Source: Oscillospiraceae bacterium (lineage in GTDB: Bacteria > Bacillota > Clostridia > Oscillospirales > CAG-272). From it: 47,334 nucleotides of DNA. The first letter of the stretch is position 1. Every line of letters begins with the position of its first letter. The DNA is taken from assembly GCA_015063855.1 (NCBI GenBank), contig SVTI01000007.1, positions 1 through 47,334 of the forward strand. The letters are read 5' to 3'. Made by a program: the position numbers and the translations under genes. Below the pieces are notes generated by a model that was not told the DNA's origin, searched no databases, and saw nothing but the letters and a program-made list of their open reading frames with translations. Shown here piece by piece: positions 7,588 through 15,969 of this stretch.

Positions 7588-8787
7588 TTAAATACCTTCA
7601 ATAATTTTAAAGCCCGCATCACGCAGAGTTTTTGTGATATACTGCACGTGCTCGTGATCTCTTGTTTCCATTTCGATACGTAAATAACAGCCGTTGATAC
7701 TTGTAGTCTCTCCTCTTTCATGAAGAACGCCTGTAACATTACCTCCGCATTCCGCAATAATGCGTGAAACATCAACCAGCTGACCGGGCTTATCGATAAG
7801 CTCGATAATAAGCTTGCTCTTTCTGCCTGCTTTCATAAGACCGCGATCGATAACTCTTGAAAGACTTGTAACGTCAATGTTACCACCCGAAACGACAGAA
7901 ACAACCTTTTTTCCCTTTATGGGGAACTTTTCAAACATAGCCGCAGCAACTGCTGCAGCACCCGCTCCCTCAGCAACCATCTTTTGTTTTTCGATAAGTG
8001 CGAGAATAGCCGAGCATACCTCGTCATCGGTCACAAGAGCGATATCATCAACGTACTTGCTGATAAGGTCAAAGGTGTTATCTCCGGGCTTTTTTACAGC
8101 GATACCGTCAGCGATTGTGGAAACGCCGGCAAGACACTGAATTTCGCCTGCCTTGATAGAATTATACATACTGGGGGCACCGGCAACCTGTACACCGTAA
8201 ACCTTTATAGAGGGACGTATCTGCTTGATGGTATAAGCAATACCTGAAATAAGACCACCGCCGCCTATCGCACAGATAATCGCATCGATATCGTCAAGCT
8301 CATTCATTATTTCAAGAGCAATAGTTCCTTGGCCTGCTATAACATTTTCATCATCAAAGGGATGCACGAAAGTATATCCTTCGCTGTCACGAAGCTCAAG
8401 AGCCTTATTGTATGCATCATCGTAGCATCCGTTTACAAGACAAACCTCGGCACCGAATCCCTTGGTTGCTTCTACCTTTGAGATAGGAGCGCTGTCGGGA
8501 AGACATATAACCGATTTGATTCCATTCTTGGATGCAGCAAGAGCAACGCCCTGAGCATGGTTACCCGCAGAGCAAGCTACAACACCCTTCGCCTTTTCCT
8601 CCTCCGAAAGCATAGCGATCTTATATGCAGATCCTCTTACCTTAAAGGAACCGGTATTCTGAAGGCATTCGGGCTTAAGATAGAGCTTACAATGCTCTGC
8701 AATTCCGTGAGCGCGAACTACGTTAGTAGGTCGTACAATATCGCGCAACACAGTCTGCGCGTTGAAGATCTTATCAAGTGAAAGCAT
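7588..8787 (-). CDS. ilvA: Threonine ammonia-lyase (threonine deaminase) with ACT domain
   Basis: Converts threonine to 2-oxobutyrate and ammonia, the first committed step to isoleucine, using PLP. I start it at 8787 (MLSLDKIFNAQ, 399 residues). AAGGAG lies just upstream there, and the longer open frame to 8904 runs back into the T-box terminator. Lys49 in SFKVRGS is the Schiff-base lysine, SAGNHAQG (73-80) and a GGGG loop bind PLP phosphate, and an ACT-like regulatory domain covers about the last 80 residues. The ~400-residue length is that of the TdcB/short IlvA form. Control by an Ile-type T-box argues for a biosynthetic role. Confidence 0.94.
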   Translation of the reverse strand: MLSLDKIFNAQTVLRDIVRPTNVVRAHGIAEHCKLYLKPECLQNTGSFKVRGSAYKIAMLSEEEKAKGVVACSAGNHAQGVALAASKNGIKSVICLPDSAPISKVEATKGFGAEVCLVNGCYDDAYNKALELRDSEGYTFVHPFDDENVIAGQGTIALEIMNELDDIDAIICAIGGGGLISGIAYTIKQIRPSIKVYGVQVAGAPSMYNSIKAGEIQCLAGVSTIADGIAVKKPGDNTFDLISKYVDDIALVTDDEVCSAILALIEKQKMVAEGAGAAAVAAAMFEKFPIKGKKVVSVVSGGNIDVTSLSRVIDRGLMKAGRKSKLIIELIDKPGQLVDVSRIIAECGGNVTGVLHERGETTSINGCYLRIEMETRDHEHVQYITKTLRDAGFKIIEGI

Positions 8788-8847
8788 AATATTTCTCCTT
8801 ACCAATATAAAGATATTTCGGCTCATAGAGAAATTTTGTATATAAAC

Positions 8848-9118
8848 AAAAAATCTCAAAGCCAATACTGCTTTGAGACGGGTGTTATACACTCGCGGTA
8901 CCACTCAAATTGCAGTCAGTGACTGCCTCTTAGGGGATCTGACAATCCCTATACCTTAACGCGGTATCTACGGAAGCCATTACTCTAATAAAAGTAAATT
9001 TCACAGCATCAGCTCGGAAGTGATAAGCATGGGATAGTCTATACCGATTCGCACCATACATCGGCTCTCTGAAATATTCTTTACCCTGCCGTCTTCGTCA
9101 AAGCATTTAAATAAAAGA
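8848..9118 (-). ncRNA. T-box riboswitch, probably tRNA-Ile specific
   Basis: Uncharged-tRNA-sensing leader on the minus strand. Stem I has the AGAGAG and GGTGCGA elements (9054-9070). The probable specifier triplet is AUC at 9022-9024, followed by purine A and then CTTCCGAGCTG. The T-box motif GAGTGGTACCGCG is at 8893-8905, and the terminator is at 8854-8878. The tRNA-acceptor-binding UGGN is UGGU, which would pair with a discriminator A as in tRNA-Ile; Gram-positive tRNA-Thr usually has U there. The motifs are seen directly, and the amino acid assignment is inferred from the specifier, the UGGU and the downstream ilvA. Confidence 0.92.
8854..8878 (-). terminator. T-box regulated terminator
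   Basis: A 9-bp stem TCTCAAAGC / GCTTTGAGA with a 7-nt loop is followed on the minus strand by a run of six T. It lies 67 bases before the ilvA start codon and is expected to be prevented by uncharged tRNA. Confidence 0.85.
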
Positions 9119-9125
9119 TAAAAGT

Positions 9126-9154
9126 ATTATATCACCGAAATTACAATATGTCAA
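9126..9154 (-). promoter_or_regulatory. Sigma-A promoter of the T-box-ilvA-ridA unit
   Basis: On the minus strand TTGACA (9149-9154) and TATAAT (9126-9131), both perfect, are 17 bp apart. The transcript would begin near 9119, immediately before T-box stem I. The 155 bases between here and the next gene (9155-9270) show nothing else. Confidence 0.88.
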
Positions 9155-9270
9155 TATTTTTGACACATTTAATTCTCATTCTCTTGCAGTAAGGAGATAT
9201 TTAATTGTTCACTGTAAAAATCATATCACACAAAAGTTTATATCTGTAATTTGAATTTTACCTATAGTAA

Positions 9271-9299
9271 AAGAAACGGAGATCATTACTCCGTTTCTT
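9271..9299 (-). terminator. Terminator of the AI-2E-family gene
   Basis: An 11-bp stem AAGAAACGGAG / CTCCGTTTCTT overlaps the last codons of the gene. It is followed on the minus strand by a T-rich tail. Confidence 0.8.
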
Positions 9300-10440
9300 C
9301 ATTAATTTCCGCTTCTTTTATTTTTGCTTCTTCTCTTTTTACAGTTGCTTCCTTAAAGAGTACGTAGAGAGTTGATGCGATCGGAACCGCTATAAGCATT
9401 CCAACAGCACCGTATACTGTTCCACCTACAGTTACTGCAAGAAGTACCCATATTGCAGGAAGATTGATACGAGAACCCATTAACTTAGGATAAATGAAAT
9501 TTCCCTCAAATTGTTGAAGTAAGATAAGAAATATCATAAACACAAGAGCTTTAACCGGTGATACGGCAAATATCATAAATGCACCGACAAAGGCGCCGAA
9601 GAGCGCACCTATAACGGGAATATACGCAGTCACACCTACAAGCACACCAACCGTAAGAGAGTACGGTAAGCGAAGAAGAAGCATACCGAGCATACAAAGA
9701 GCACCGAGTATAAAGGCTTCAATAGTTTGTCCCGCCACGAAGTTTTTGAATATACCCGAAAAGGTTTGCGAAACATGAACCAACGGTTTATAAGCCTTAT
9801 CAGGCAACCATGCCGAAAGCACACGATTTGTATTATATTTAAGACTTTCCTTCGAAAAAAGAATATATACGGCAATAACTACGGCAATAAAGATGTCGAC
9901 AACGCTGAAAATAAATCCGCCTACACGCTCAACGGCACCGCTTACAATATCCAATCCGCTGTTTCGTACAAAGCTGTCAAAGGCATTACCTACGCTGTTC
10001 CAATCTACGTTGAATATTCCGAACACCTTCATATTTTCCTTTTGCAAAGATTTCTCCTTCTCTGCCCAATCCTTAATGTAGTCGGAAATATCTTCTATTA
10101 TTATCCCTGCTGCCTCATAAAGCTGAGGTGCTACAAGAATAACTATTCCGCAGAGTATCCCGAGAATTATTACCACAGAAATTACAAAAGAAAGTACCCT
10201 TCTAAGTTTGGGAATATATTTTTTCTTGTTCTTTTTAAATAAATGTCTTTCAAAGAAGCTCATAGGAACGTTTAGTATCATAGCAAACACAACACCGACA
10301 ACAAGGGGCATAATGAGTTTCCATATATAGCTTATTACCCCTGCTATAAAGCTGAAATGATTACCTAATATGTATATAGTTATTGCCGTTACAATAAAAA
10401 TTAAGAGTTTTTTTGAAAATTTATTGCTGTCCGAATTCAT
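9286..10440 (-). CDS. AI-2E family (DUF20) transporter
   Basis: A 384-residue polytopic membrane protein with about eight hydrophobic segments: two close pairs near the N terminus, a long helical stretch at about 115-160, then a cluster from about 180 to 365. The motif GALFGAFVGAFM and the region FEGNFIYPKLMGSRINLPAIWVLL (PxxxG...P) are characteristic of the YtvI/YdiK/TqsA family. Members have been linked to autoinducer-2 export or Na+/H+ antiport, so the substrate is uncertain. The C terminus is a charged Lys/Glu tail. It forms a single-gene unit with its own promoter and terminator. Confidence 0.9.
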   Translation of the reverse strand: MNSDSNKFSKKLLIFIVTAITIYILGNHFSFIAGVISYIWKLIMPLVVGVVFAMILNVPMSFFERHLFKKNKKKYIPKLRRVLSFVISVVIILGILCGIVILVAPQLYEAAGIIIEDISDYIKDWAEKEKSLQKENMKVFGIFNVDWNSVGNAFDSFVRNSGLDIVSGAVERVGGFIFSVVDIFIAVVIAVYILFSKESLKYNTNRVLSAWLPDKAYKPLVHVSQTFSGIFKNFVAGQTIEAFILGALCMLGMLLLRLPYSLTVGVLVGVTAYIPVIGALFGAFVGAFMIFAVSPVKALVFMIFLILLQQFEGNFIYPKLMGSRINLPAIWVLLAVTVGGTVYGAVGMLIAVPIASTLYVLFKEATVKREEAKIKEAEINEETE

Positions 10441-10468
10441 ATTTCCTCCAAGTATCTTTTATATCTAT

Positions 10469-10496
10469 ATTTTATCATATAATTTTTATATTTCAA
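10469..10496 (-). promoter_or_regulatory. Probable promoter of the AI-2E-family gene
   Basis: On the minus strand TTGAAA (10491-10496) and TAAAAT (10469-10474) lie 16 bp apart, 29 bp before the start codon. Confidence 0.55.
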
Positions 10497-10516
10497 TATG
10501 TTTTACTGTTAAATTA

Positions 10517-10544
10517 TTGACTTTTCTGTATAATTTGATATTAT
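10517..10544 (+). promoter_or_regulatory. Probable promoter of the lipoprotein-nitroreductase unit
   Basis: TTGACT (10517-10522) and TATTAT (10539-10544) are 16 bp apart, about 30 bp before the lipoprotein start codon. Confidence 0.6.
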
Positions 10545-10574
10545 ATACATATAAACTACCAAATGGAGGTATCT

Positions 10575-11729
10575 ATGAAAATCAGATTGTTTATAGCTTT
10601 GCTTCTTTCGGCGCTTTTGCTATCTTCATGTGCTTCTTCGATTACCGTAAACACCGATAAAAATGAACAAAAAGACGTTACAGAGTCATTAGACAAAGAA
10701 ATACACGATACAACGTCAAGCGAGAATAACGCTTCGCCTGATTACAAGGAAATCTATAAAGACATTATAACAGAATACCACGAATACGTAAAATCCGGTA
10801 TCGATAATGATACAGATGTTCCCGAGGGCATGACGGGAATAGCGGAATCGATGAGAAATCATGACTACCCCGAGGAAGCGCTTGGTTTTTCTATCAAGGA
10901 TATTAACGGTGATGCTATCCCTGAGCTTCTCTTTGGCGAAACCTACGTTTATCAAGCCGATACATCATCACAGATACTTGCTCTCTATACGCTGGTTGAC
11001 GGCGAACCGCAATTTGTATTTGAGAGTTGGTCGAGATATAGATTCTATATCACAAATGACAATAAAATATATACCGAGGGCTTTTCCGGTGCATTATTTA
11101 GTAGCGTAGAGCTTATAACTCTACCGCAAAACTCATCCAAACTTGAATATGTGGAATGCTATTTTACAGATATCAAGGAAGATGATACAGAAAACGTATA
11201 TTATTTCAGTAATCCAACAGGTGAATTTGATCAAAGCGCTGAAGATACGGTCGAAATAACTTCAGAAGAATATCAGAGCTTTACAGAGCTTATGGGTTCC
11301 AAGTTAATATCCATCGATTTCTTCCCTTTTACGTACTACGAAAGTTCATTAAACAATACTGATAACGTTCGTGTTCAATACGAGAAATATACATTCTGCG
11401 ACACCGACGATATTGAGTTTTTTGAAGCTTACACCGGCGAATACTCTAACTCTCTTATACTTACAGCTTACGAAAACGTAACTGACCTTAAAATCATCAA
11501 GCTGAATGAAGGTACAATAACCGATAACGGTACAGCTGTGTTCGATGAAGAAATAATATATTCAAAAGAAGAATTCAAAAAAGATGATATGCTTAAAATT
11601 ACTGTGAGCTTCGGTGAGATACTCCCCCATTACGCCATCTCCTATATTGATTCTAACGGTAGTGAATTTAAAAAAGGAATATATGACAGCATGATGGACG
11701 GCTCTGTATACCTGGCACAATTATATTAA
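10575..11729 (+). CDS. Hypothetical lipoprotein
   Basis: A 384-residue secreted protein of unknown function. I start it at MKIRLF because GGAGG lies 5 bases before that ATG; a start four codons earlier would include the ribosome site itself. The signal peptide ends in LLLSSC, a good lipobox. A Ser/Asp/Glu-rich linker follows, then a domain with DGDA/GDAIPELLFGE, the pattern of a small calcium-loop-like DxNGDxxPEL motif (SIKDINGDAIPELLFG) often seen in clostridial surface lipoproteins. The rest is acidic and rich in Tyr and Thr with no motif I know. A nitroreductase gene follows 15 bp later, probably co-transcribed. Confidence 0.8.
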   Translation: MKIRLFIALLLSALLLSSCASSITVNTDKNEQKDVTESLDKEIHDTTSSENNASPDYKEIYKDIITEYHEYVKSGIDNDTDVPEGMTGIAESMRNHDYPEEALGFSIKDINGDAIPELLFGETYVYQADTSSQILALYTLVDGEPQFVFESWSRYRFYITNDNKIYTEGFSGALFSSVELITLPQNSSKLEYVECYFTDIKEDDTENVYYFSNPTGEFDQSAEDTVEITSEEYQSFTELMGSKLISIDFFPFTYYESSLNNTDNVRVQYEKYTFCDTDDIEFFEAYTGEYSNSLILTAYENVTDLKIIKLNEGTITDNGTAVFDEEIIYSKEEFKKDDMLKITVSFGEILPHYAISYIDSNGSEFKKGIYDSMMDGSVYLAQLY

Positions 11730-11744
11730 AACAAGGAGATAATT

Positions 11745-12275
11745 ATGGATTTCAAACAGATAGCTCTGGAACGTCAGTCATGCCGCAACTTTGATCCCGA
11801 CAGAGACGTAGAGCAGGAAAAGATTGAAAAAATATTAGAGATTGCAAGACTCGCACCCTCCGCATGCAACGCACAACCCTATCATATATCAGTTTTGAAA
11901 GGTGAAATGGCCAAGGAAGCAGCGAAAGCAACCGTAAGCATGGGCTTAAACGGATTCACCAAGGACGTTCCCGTTATGATAGTTATTACAGAGGATTCAT
12001 ATAACAAAACTGCGGCACTCGGTTCAAAAATAAAGGATATAGATTACCGTTCCATCGACATCGGTATATTGTGTACACATATTGTATGTGCTGCGCACGA
12101 GGAAGGGCTTTCGACATGTATACTCGGATGGATTGACGAGAAAAAGATCAGACATCTGTTGAATACTGATAAAAAGGCACATCTTATAGTAGCCTTAGGC
12201 TATGCATCCCCCGATGATAAGCTTAGAAATAAAAAAAGGAAAAGCACAGAAGAACTTATAACTTATATGTACTGA
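11745..12275 (+). CDS. Nitroreductase-family FMN oxidoreductase
   Basis: A 176-residue cytoplasmic flavoprotein that probably uses NAD(P)H to reduce nitro compounds, quinones or related substrates. The N-terminal RQSCRNFDPDRDV (9-21) is the family RxSxRxF entry motif for FMN phosphate, LAPSACNAQPYHISVL (37-52) matches the APSxxNxQPW region, and LGWIDEKKIR with ALGYASPDDK form the C-terminal signature. It is short compared with the usual 200 residues but complete at both ends. AAGGAG precedes the ATG. The physiological substrate is unknown. Confidence 0.9.
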   Translation: MDFKQIALERQSCRNFDPDRDVEQEKIEKILEIARLAPSACNAQPYHISVLKGEMAKEAAKATVSMGLNGFTKDVPVMIVITEDSYNKTAALGSKIKDIDYRSIDIGILCTHIVCAAHEEGLSTCILGWIDEKKIRHLLNTDKKAHLIVALGYASPDDKLRNKKRKSTEELITYMY

Positions 12276-12283
12276 TGCAATCC

Positions 12284-12312
12284 TTGATTTGTTAATATTT
12301 AATTGATATAAT
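12284..12312 (+). promoter_or_regulatory. Probable promoter of the WecG/TagA-family gene
   Basis: TTGATT (12284-12289) and TATAAT (12307-12312) are 17 bp apart and 29 bp before the start codon. The -35 box overlaps the end of the nitroreductase unit. Confidence 0.65.
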
Positions 12313-12341
12313 ATTTAAAATACATTATTTCAGAGGTAACA

Positions 12342-13076
12342 ATGGAAAAGATATCAATCAGAGGCGTAAATTTTGATAATGTTACAATGGACGAGGCCGT
12401 TGAAATATGCAAGTGTTTTTTAAGAGATGACAGCGGCGCCAAAATCATACATACACCCAATGCAGAGATCACACAGCTCTGTGTTGAGGACGAAAAGGTA
12501 AAAAAGACTGTTAACGGTGCTGATCTTATCATTCCCGACGGTGCAGGAGTAGTGCTTGCGTCCAAAATACTGAAAAAGAAATTAAAATGTAAGGTAGCAG
12601 GTATTGAGCTCTGCGAAAATCTTGCACGTATCTCAGGAGAAATGAATGCTAAAATATTCTTCCTTGGAGGTAAGCCCGGTATCCCTGACAAAGCAGCCGA
12701 GAAGCTCCTTGAAAAATATCCGGATATGCTTATAGCCGGTACAAACGACGGATATTTCAAGAGCGATGAAGAGATAATTGAAAAAATTAATGCTTCGGGC
12801 GCAGATATCGTTTTCGTATGTCTCGGTGTTCCAAAGCAGGAGCAATGGATGGAAAAGCACAGAAAAGATCTTAATATTAAGCTGATGGGTGGATTTGGCG
12901 GAAGCTTTGATGTACTTTCCGGTACAATACAGAGAGCACCTAAGATATTCATCAAGCTCAATCTTGAGTGGTTCTACCGTCTATGCAAGGAGCCTAAGCG
13001 TATAGGCAGAATGATGAAGCTTCCTAAATTCATCTTTGGATCAATAAAAGACAGGATTTTCAAAATAGAGAGATAA
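12342..13076 (+). CDS. WecG/TagA/CpsF family glycosyltransferase (GT26)
   Basis: Adds an N-acetylhexosaminuronic acid or N-acetylmannosamine residue to a lipid-linked sugar during cell-wall glycopolymer synthesis. The 244-residue length fits TagA. Catalytic-region motifs are IIHTPNAEITQL (the Thr of HTPN), LIIPDGAGVVLASKIL (Asp of PDG), KIFFLGGKPG and VCLGVPKQEQWM, followed by the GGFGGSFDVLSG loop and a basic C-terminal appendage that docks to the membrane. The presence of SLH proteins fits a need for secondary wall polymer, but the exact sugar donor cannot be told. Confidence 0.92.
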   Translation: MEKISIRGVNFDNVTMDEAVEICKCFLRDDSGAKIIHTPNAEITQLCVEDEKVKKTVNGADLIIPDGAGVVLASKILKKKLKCKVAGIELCENLARISGEMNAKIFFLGGKPGIPDKAAEKLLEKYPDMLIAGTNDGYFKSDEEIIEKINASGADIVFVCLGVPKQEQWMEKHRKDLNIKLMGGFGGSFDVLSGTIQRAPKIFIKLNLEWFYRLCKEPKRIGRMMKLPKFIFGSIKDRIFKIER

Positions 13077-13082
13077 TAATTA

Positions 13083-13106
13083 AAAGCAAGTCTAACGACT
13101 TGCTTT
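13083..13106 (+). terminator. Terminator of the GT26 gene
   Basis: A 10-bp stem AAAGCAAGTC / GACTTGCTTT with loop TAAC, followed by T residues. Confidence 0.85.
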
Positions 13107-13118
13107 TTTAATATTGAA

Positions 13119-13146
13119 AAAAGCGTTTGCTAAATGCAAACGCTTT
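13119..13146 (-). terminator. Terminator of tRNA-Trp
   Basis: A 12-bp stem AAAAGCGTTTGC / GCAAACGCTTTT with a short loop lies directly 3' of the tRNA on the minus strand and ends in a T-run. Confidence 0.85.
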
Positions 13147-13148
13147 TC

Positions 13149-13224
13149 TGGCAGGGGCACAAAGACTCGAACTCTGGACACGCGGTTTTGGAGACCGCTG
13201 CTCTACCAACTGAGCTATACCCCT
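13149..13224 (-). tRNA. tRNA-Trp (anticodon CCA)
   Basis: A 76-nt cloverleaf with an encoded CCA end. The acceptor arm is AGGGGTA / TGCCCCT with discriminator G, the anticodon stem is GCGGT / ACCGC around loop CTCCAAA (anticodon CCA), and the T-loop TTCGAGT is intact. It has its own promoter and terminator. Confidence 0.97.
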
Positions 13225-13252
13225 ATATGTAGTACGTTTTTCGTACTTTGGT

Positions 13253-13281
13253 ATTATAGCATAATTCAATACACTTTGCAA
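13253..13281 (-). promoter_or_regulatory. Promoter of tRNA-Trp
   Basis: On the minus strand TTGCAA (13276-13281) and TATAAT (13253-13258) are 17 bp apart. Confidence 0.75.
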
Positions 13282-13320
13282 TAGATATTTCAAATTTCTT
13301 TATTAACTTTTTATGAACAA

Positions 13321-13346
13321 AAGCGGGTACAAAACGTACCCGCTTT
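13321..13346 (-). terminator. Terminator of the rnf operon
   Basis: A 10-bp GC-rich stem AAGCGGGTAC / GTACCCGCTT directly follows rnfB on the minus strand and ends in TTTTGTT. Confidence 0.85.
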
Positions 13347-13348
13347 AA

Positions 13349-14170
13349 TTACATTCTTTTAATAATCAGACCGTTTTCCTGAGCTGTTGACGACCAGATA
13401 ATCTTTCTCGGACATACCTCAACACATTTATCGCATCCGTTACATTTATCATAATCTATAGAAGCAATAAAACCGTCTATCTTAATAGCACCGGTTTCAC
13501 AGTTTTTTTCACAGAGTCTGCAGCCGATGCATCCTACATCACAGTATTTGCGTACAATAGGCCCCTTATCGACCGAACGGCATCCGACCCAGTGCTTGGC
13601 ATCATAAGGAATAAGCTTAATTACGTTTTTAGGACAAGAATTAACACACATGCCACAACCTGTACACTTCTTATAATCAACAGCCGCAACACCGTTCTCC
13701 ACATGAATAGCATCAAACTTACATACATCAGCACACGTACCAAGGCCAATGCAACCATTTGGACATATCTTGTCTCCTCCACCGAGACGAGCCGCCGCAA
13801 TACAGTCCTTGGCACCGTCGTAAACGTATTTCTTTCCGGCCAGATCATGTGTACCCGAACACATTACCTGTGCTCTCATTCTGACACGATCACCTGCCTT
13901 GACACCCATTATAGCTGCAACCTGACCGACCACAGAATCCTCTGCTGCATTACATGCTGTTGGTTCTGCTTTGCCGTCTACTATAGCCTGCGCTAATGCA
14001 GCACATCCCGAATATCCACATCCCCCGCAGTTTGCACCGGGAAGTATATCGCAGATCTGCTCCACCCTTTCATCCACCTTAACAGCAAAAACCTTAGATG
14101 CGATTGCAAGAATAAGACCGAGAACCAGACCTAAAGCAGCAAACCAGATGACTGCCCATAAAATTTCCAT
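13349..14170 (-). CDS. rnfB: Rnf complex subunit B, polyferredoxin
   Basis: Takes electrons from reduced ferredoxin into the Rnf membrane complex. The 273 residues comprise an N-terminal membrane helix (about 1-25), the four-Cys domain CGGCGYSGCAALAQAIVDGK with preceding GANC, then several ferredoxin-type CxxCxxC...C clusters (CIGLGTCADVC, CTGCGMCVNSCP, CIGCRLCEKNC, CNGCDKCVEVCP). The cluster-rich form is typical of clostridial RnfB. It is the last gene of rnfCDGEAB, 13 bp after rnfA. Confidence 0.96.
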   Translation of the reverse strand: MEILWAVIWFAALGLVLGLILAIASKVFAVKVDERVEQICDILPGANCGGCGYSGCAALAQAIVDGKAEPTACNAAEDSVVGQVAAIMGVKAGDRVRMRAQVMCSGTHDLAGKKYVYDGAKDCIAAARLGGGDKICPNGCIGLGTCADVCKFDAIHVENGVAAVDYKKCTGCGMCVNSCPKNVIKLIPYDAKHWVGCRSVDKGPIVRKYCDVGCIGCRLCEKNCETGAIKIDGFIASIDYDKCNGCDKCVEVCPRKIIWSSTAQENGLIIKRM

Positions 14171-14183
14171 ATCTAAGTCCTCC

Positions 14184-14786
14184 CTACCCTATTGTTGTTC
14201 CGGAAAAGCCGGAGAATGCCATTGCTATCAAGCCTGCCGCTACAAGAGCGATAGGCATACCTTTGAATGCCTTTGGAGGATCACCATATTCCATTCTCGC
14301 ACGAACACCTGCAAATATAACGATTGCAAGAGTAAAACCAACTGCAGCAAAGAATCCGAAGAGAACAGAGAATATAAAGCTGTCACCTCGTGCCATATCA
14401 GAATACTTTTGCATATTAAGGATTACGGCACCGAGAACCGCACAGTTTGTGGTTATAAGGGGAAGATAGATACCAAGCGCATTATAGAGACTCGGAACAG
14501 CTTTACGAAGAAACATTTCTATAAACTGAACCAACGCCGCTATTACGAGAATGAAGGCAATAGTATATAGATATTCAAGTCCAAAGGGCACCAATATAAA
14601 GTTATATACAACATTACAAGCGGCACTTGCAAGTGTCATAACAAATATAACGGCACATCCCATACCAAGGGCTGTATCAGGCTTTTCTGATACACCAAGG
14701 AAGGGACAGCATCCCATAAAACGCGAGAAAATAAAATTCTCAATAAGTACGGCAGAAAGCATTAAAACAAATATATCAGCCAACAT
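14184..14786 (-). CDS. rnfA: Rnf complex subunit A
   Basis: An integral membrane subunit of 200 residues with six hydrophobic helices, homologous to RnfE and NqrE. The FSRFMGCCPFLGVS motif near residue 20-33 carries the conserved Cys that helps bind an intramembrane iron-sulfur centre, together with the LITTNCAVLGA motif around residue 105-115. It overlaps rnfE by 11 bp. Confidence 0.97.
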   Translation of the reverse strand: MLADIFVLMLSAVLIENFIFSRFMGCCPFLGVSEKPDTALGMGCAVIFVMTLASAACNVVYNFILVPFGLEYLYTIAFILVIAALVQFIEMFLRKAVPSLYNALGIYLPLITTNCAVLGAVILNMQKYSDMARGDSFIFSVLFGFFAAVGFTLAIVIFAGVRARMEYGDPPKAFKGMPIALVAAGLIAMAFSGFSGTTIG

Positions 14787-15450
14787 TTACTTCTGCCTCC
14801 TTTTCTTCGATCTCAGCGGTTGTTTTCTCAGCCACCGACTTTAACTTTTCATCACGGGAAGAAATTATCTTCTGTGTGAGGGCGATCAAACAACCAAGTA
14901 TAATAAAGCCTCCGGGAGGTAATATAGCAATAAGCATAGGCTCATAGGAATCGGGCAAAACATGAATCCCCATAAGTGTTCCGGCACCGAGAAGCTCTCT
15001 TACCGCGGAAATAGCCACAAGAGCAACAGTATAACCAACACCCATAGCCAAGCCGTCAATAATTGACGGCAAGGGCTTGTTCTTGGAAGCAAATGCCTCC
15101 GCTCTTGCAAGTATCATACAGTTTACAACTATAAGAGGAATAAATACACCAAGGGATGCATCAAGAGCGGGAAGAAATGCCTTTATAAGAAGCTCGACAG
15201 CAGTTACAAAGCCTGAGATAATTACAATATAAGCGGCAATTCTTACCTGCTTGGGTATGTACTTACGAAGCAGGGAGATAAGAAGATTACTGCAAATAAG
15301 AACAACAGTAGCCGCAGCACCCATACCGATACCGTTGGATATCGAGGTGGTTACAGCAAGCACCGAGCAGAGACCAAGAAGTTGAACGAGTACGGGATTC
15401 TTATAAAGAATACCATCGAGAAACATTTGTTTAATATTTATATTTTTCAT
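14776..15450 (-). CDS. rnfE: Rnf complex subunit E
   Basis: An integral membrane subunit of 224 residues, paralogous to RnfA with six helices in inverted topology. NPVLVQLLGLCSVLAVTTS (about 18-36) holds the first conserved Cys and LIVVNCMILARAEAFAS (about 105-121) the second. GMGYTVALVAISAVRELLGAGTL matches the family. The C-terminal tail is charged. It overlaps rnfG by 4 bp and rnfA by 11 bp. Confidence 0.97.
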   Translation of the reverse strand: MKNINIKQMFLDGILYKNPVLVQLLGLCSVLAVTTSISNGIGMGAAATVVLICSNLLISLLRKYIPKQVRIAAYIVIISGFVTAVELLIKAFLPALDASLGVFIPLIVVNCMILARAEAFASKNKPLPSIIDGLAMGVGYTVALVAISAVRELLGAGTLMGIHVLPDSYEPMLIAILPPGGFIILGCLIALTQKIISSRDEKLKSVAEKTTAEIEEKEAEVNVG

Positions 15451-15968
15451 TTCTCTATACCCCCTTCAAGTGTCTTAGTTGCGGCAAGTACTCCGCTGTA
15501 TACCGCTTTTGAGGAAACGGTAGCGCCTGCTATCGGTGTAAATTCACCATTTTTCTCAAACTGAGAGAGAAAATCATCCCCGGTTACCTTAGAACCAAGA
15601 CCGGGTGTTTCCGACTGATTAATAATACGTACACTCTTACAGATGAGATCTGTATTATATCCAACCATCATTTCGATCTCACCCTTGAAACCGACAGGCA
15701 AAACATGCACAGCATAACCAACAAGCTTGTCGCCGCTTTTAACCTCAAATACCTCGGTTACACCATCCTCCGCCTTAATATCGAGAAGCGTGGTATTAAC
15801 TCCCTTTTCAAATATATCCTCGATGGTTGAATCGAGCTTAGCTTTATTATTAGCATCAATAGCATCCTTTGTAAGTGCATTTACACCTGCAATAATTAAA
15901 GCAGTAAGTGCACAAATCAGGAAAAGCATACCTGCGATACGAACAAAATATTTAACGTTGGAGTTCAT
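15447..15968 (-). CDS. rnfG: Rnf complex subunit G, covalent FMN protein
   Basis: A 173-residue subunit with one N-terminal membrane helix (about 8-30) and an extracytoplasmic FMN-binding domain. The motif TPIAGATVSSKAVYSGV near residue 145-160 contains the threonine (in GATVSS) that should carry FMN by a phosphoester bond. ETPGLGSKV is the second conserved element. It is shorter than many RnfG proteins (about 190-210) but complete. Confidence 0.95.
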   Translation of the reverse strand: MNSNVKYFVRIAGMLFLICALTALIIAGVNALTKDAIDANNKAKLDSTIEDIFEKGVNTTLLDIKAEDGVTEVFEVKSGDKLVGYAVHVLPVGFKGEIEMMVGYNTDLICKSVRIINQSETPGLGSKVTGDDFLSQFEKNGEFTPIAGATVSSKAVYSGVLAATKTLEGGIEK

Positions 15969-15969
15969 T

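Noticed and set aside
8788-8904. N-terminal extension of threonine deaminase by 39 residues
   Set aside because: The extra sequence is the translated T-box terminator and antiterminator. AAGGAG sits directly before the ATG at 8787, and family members begin there.
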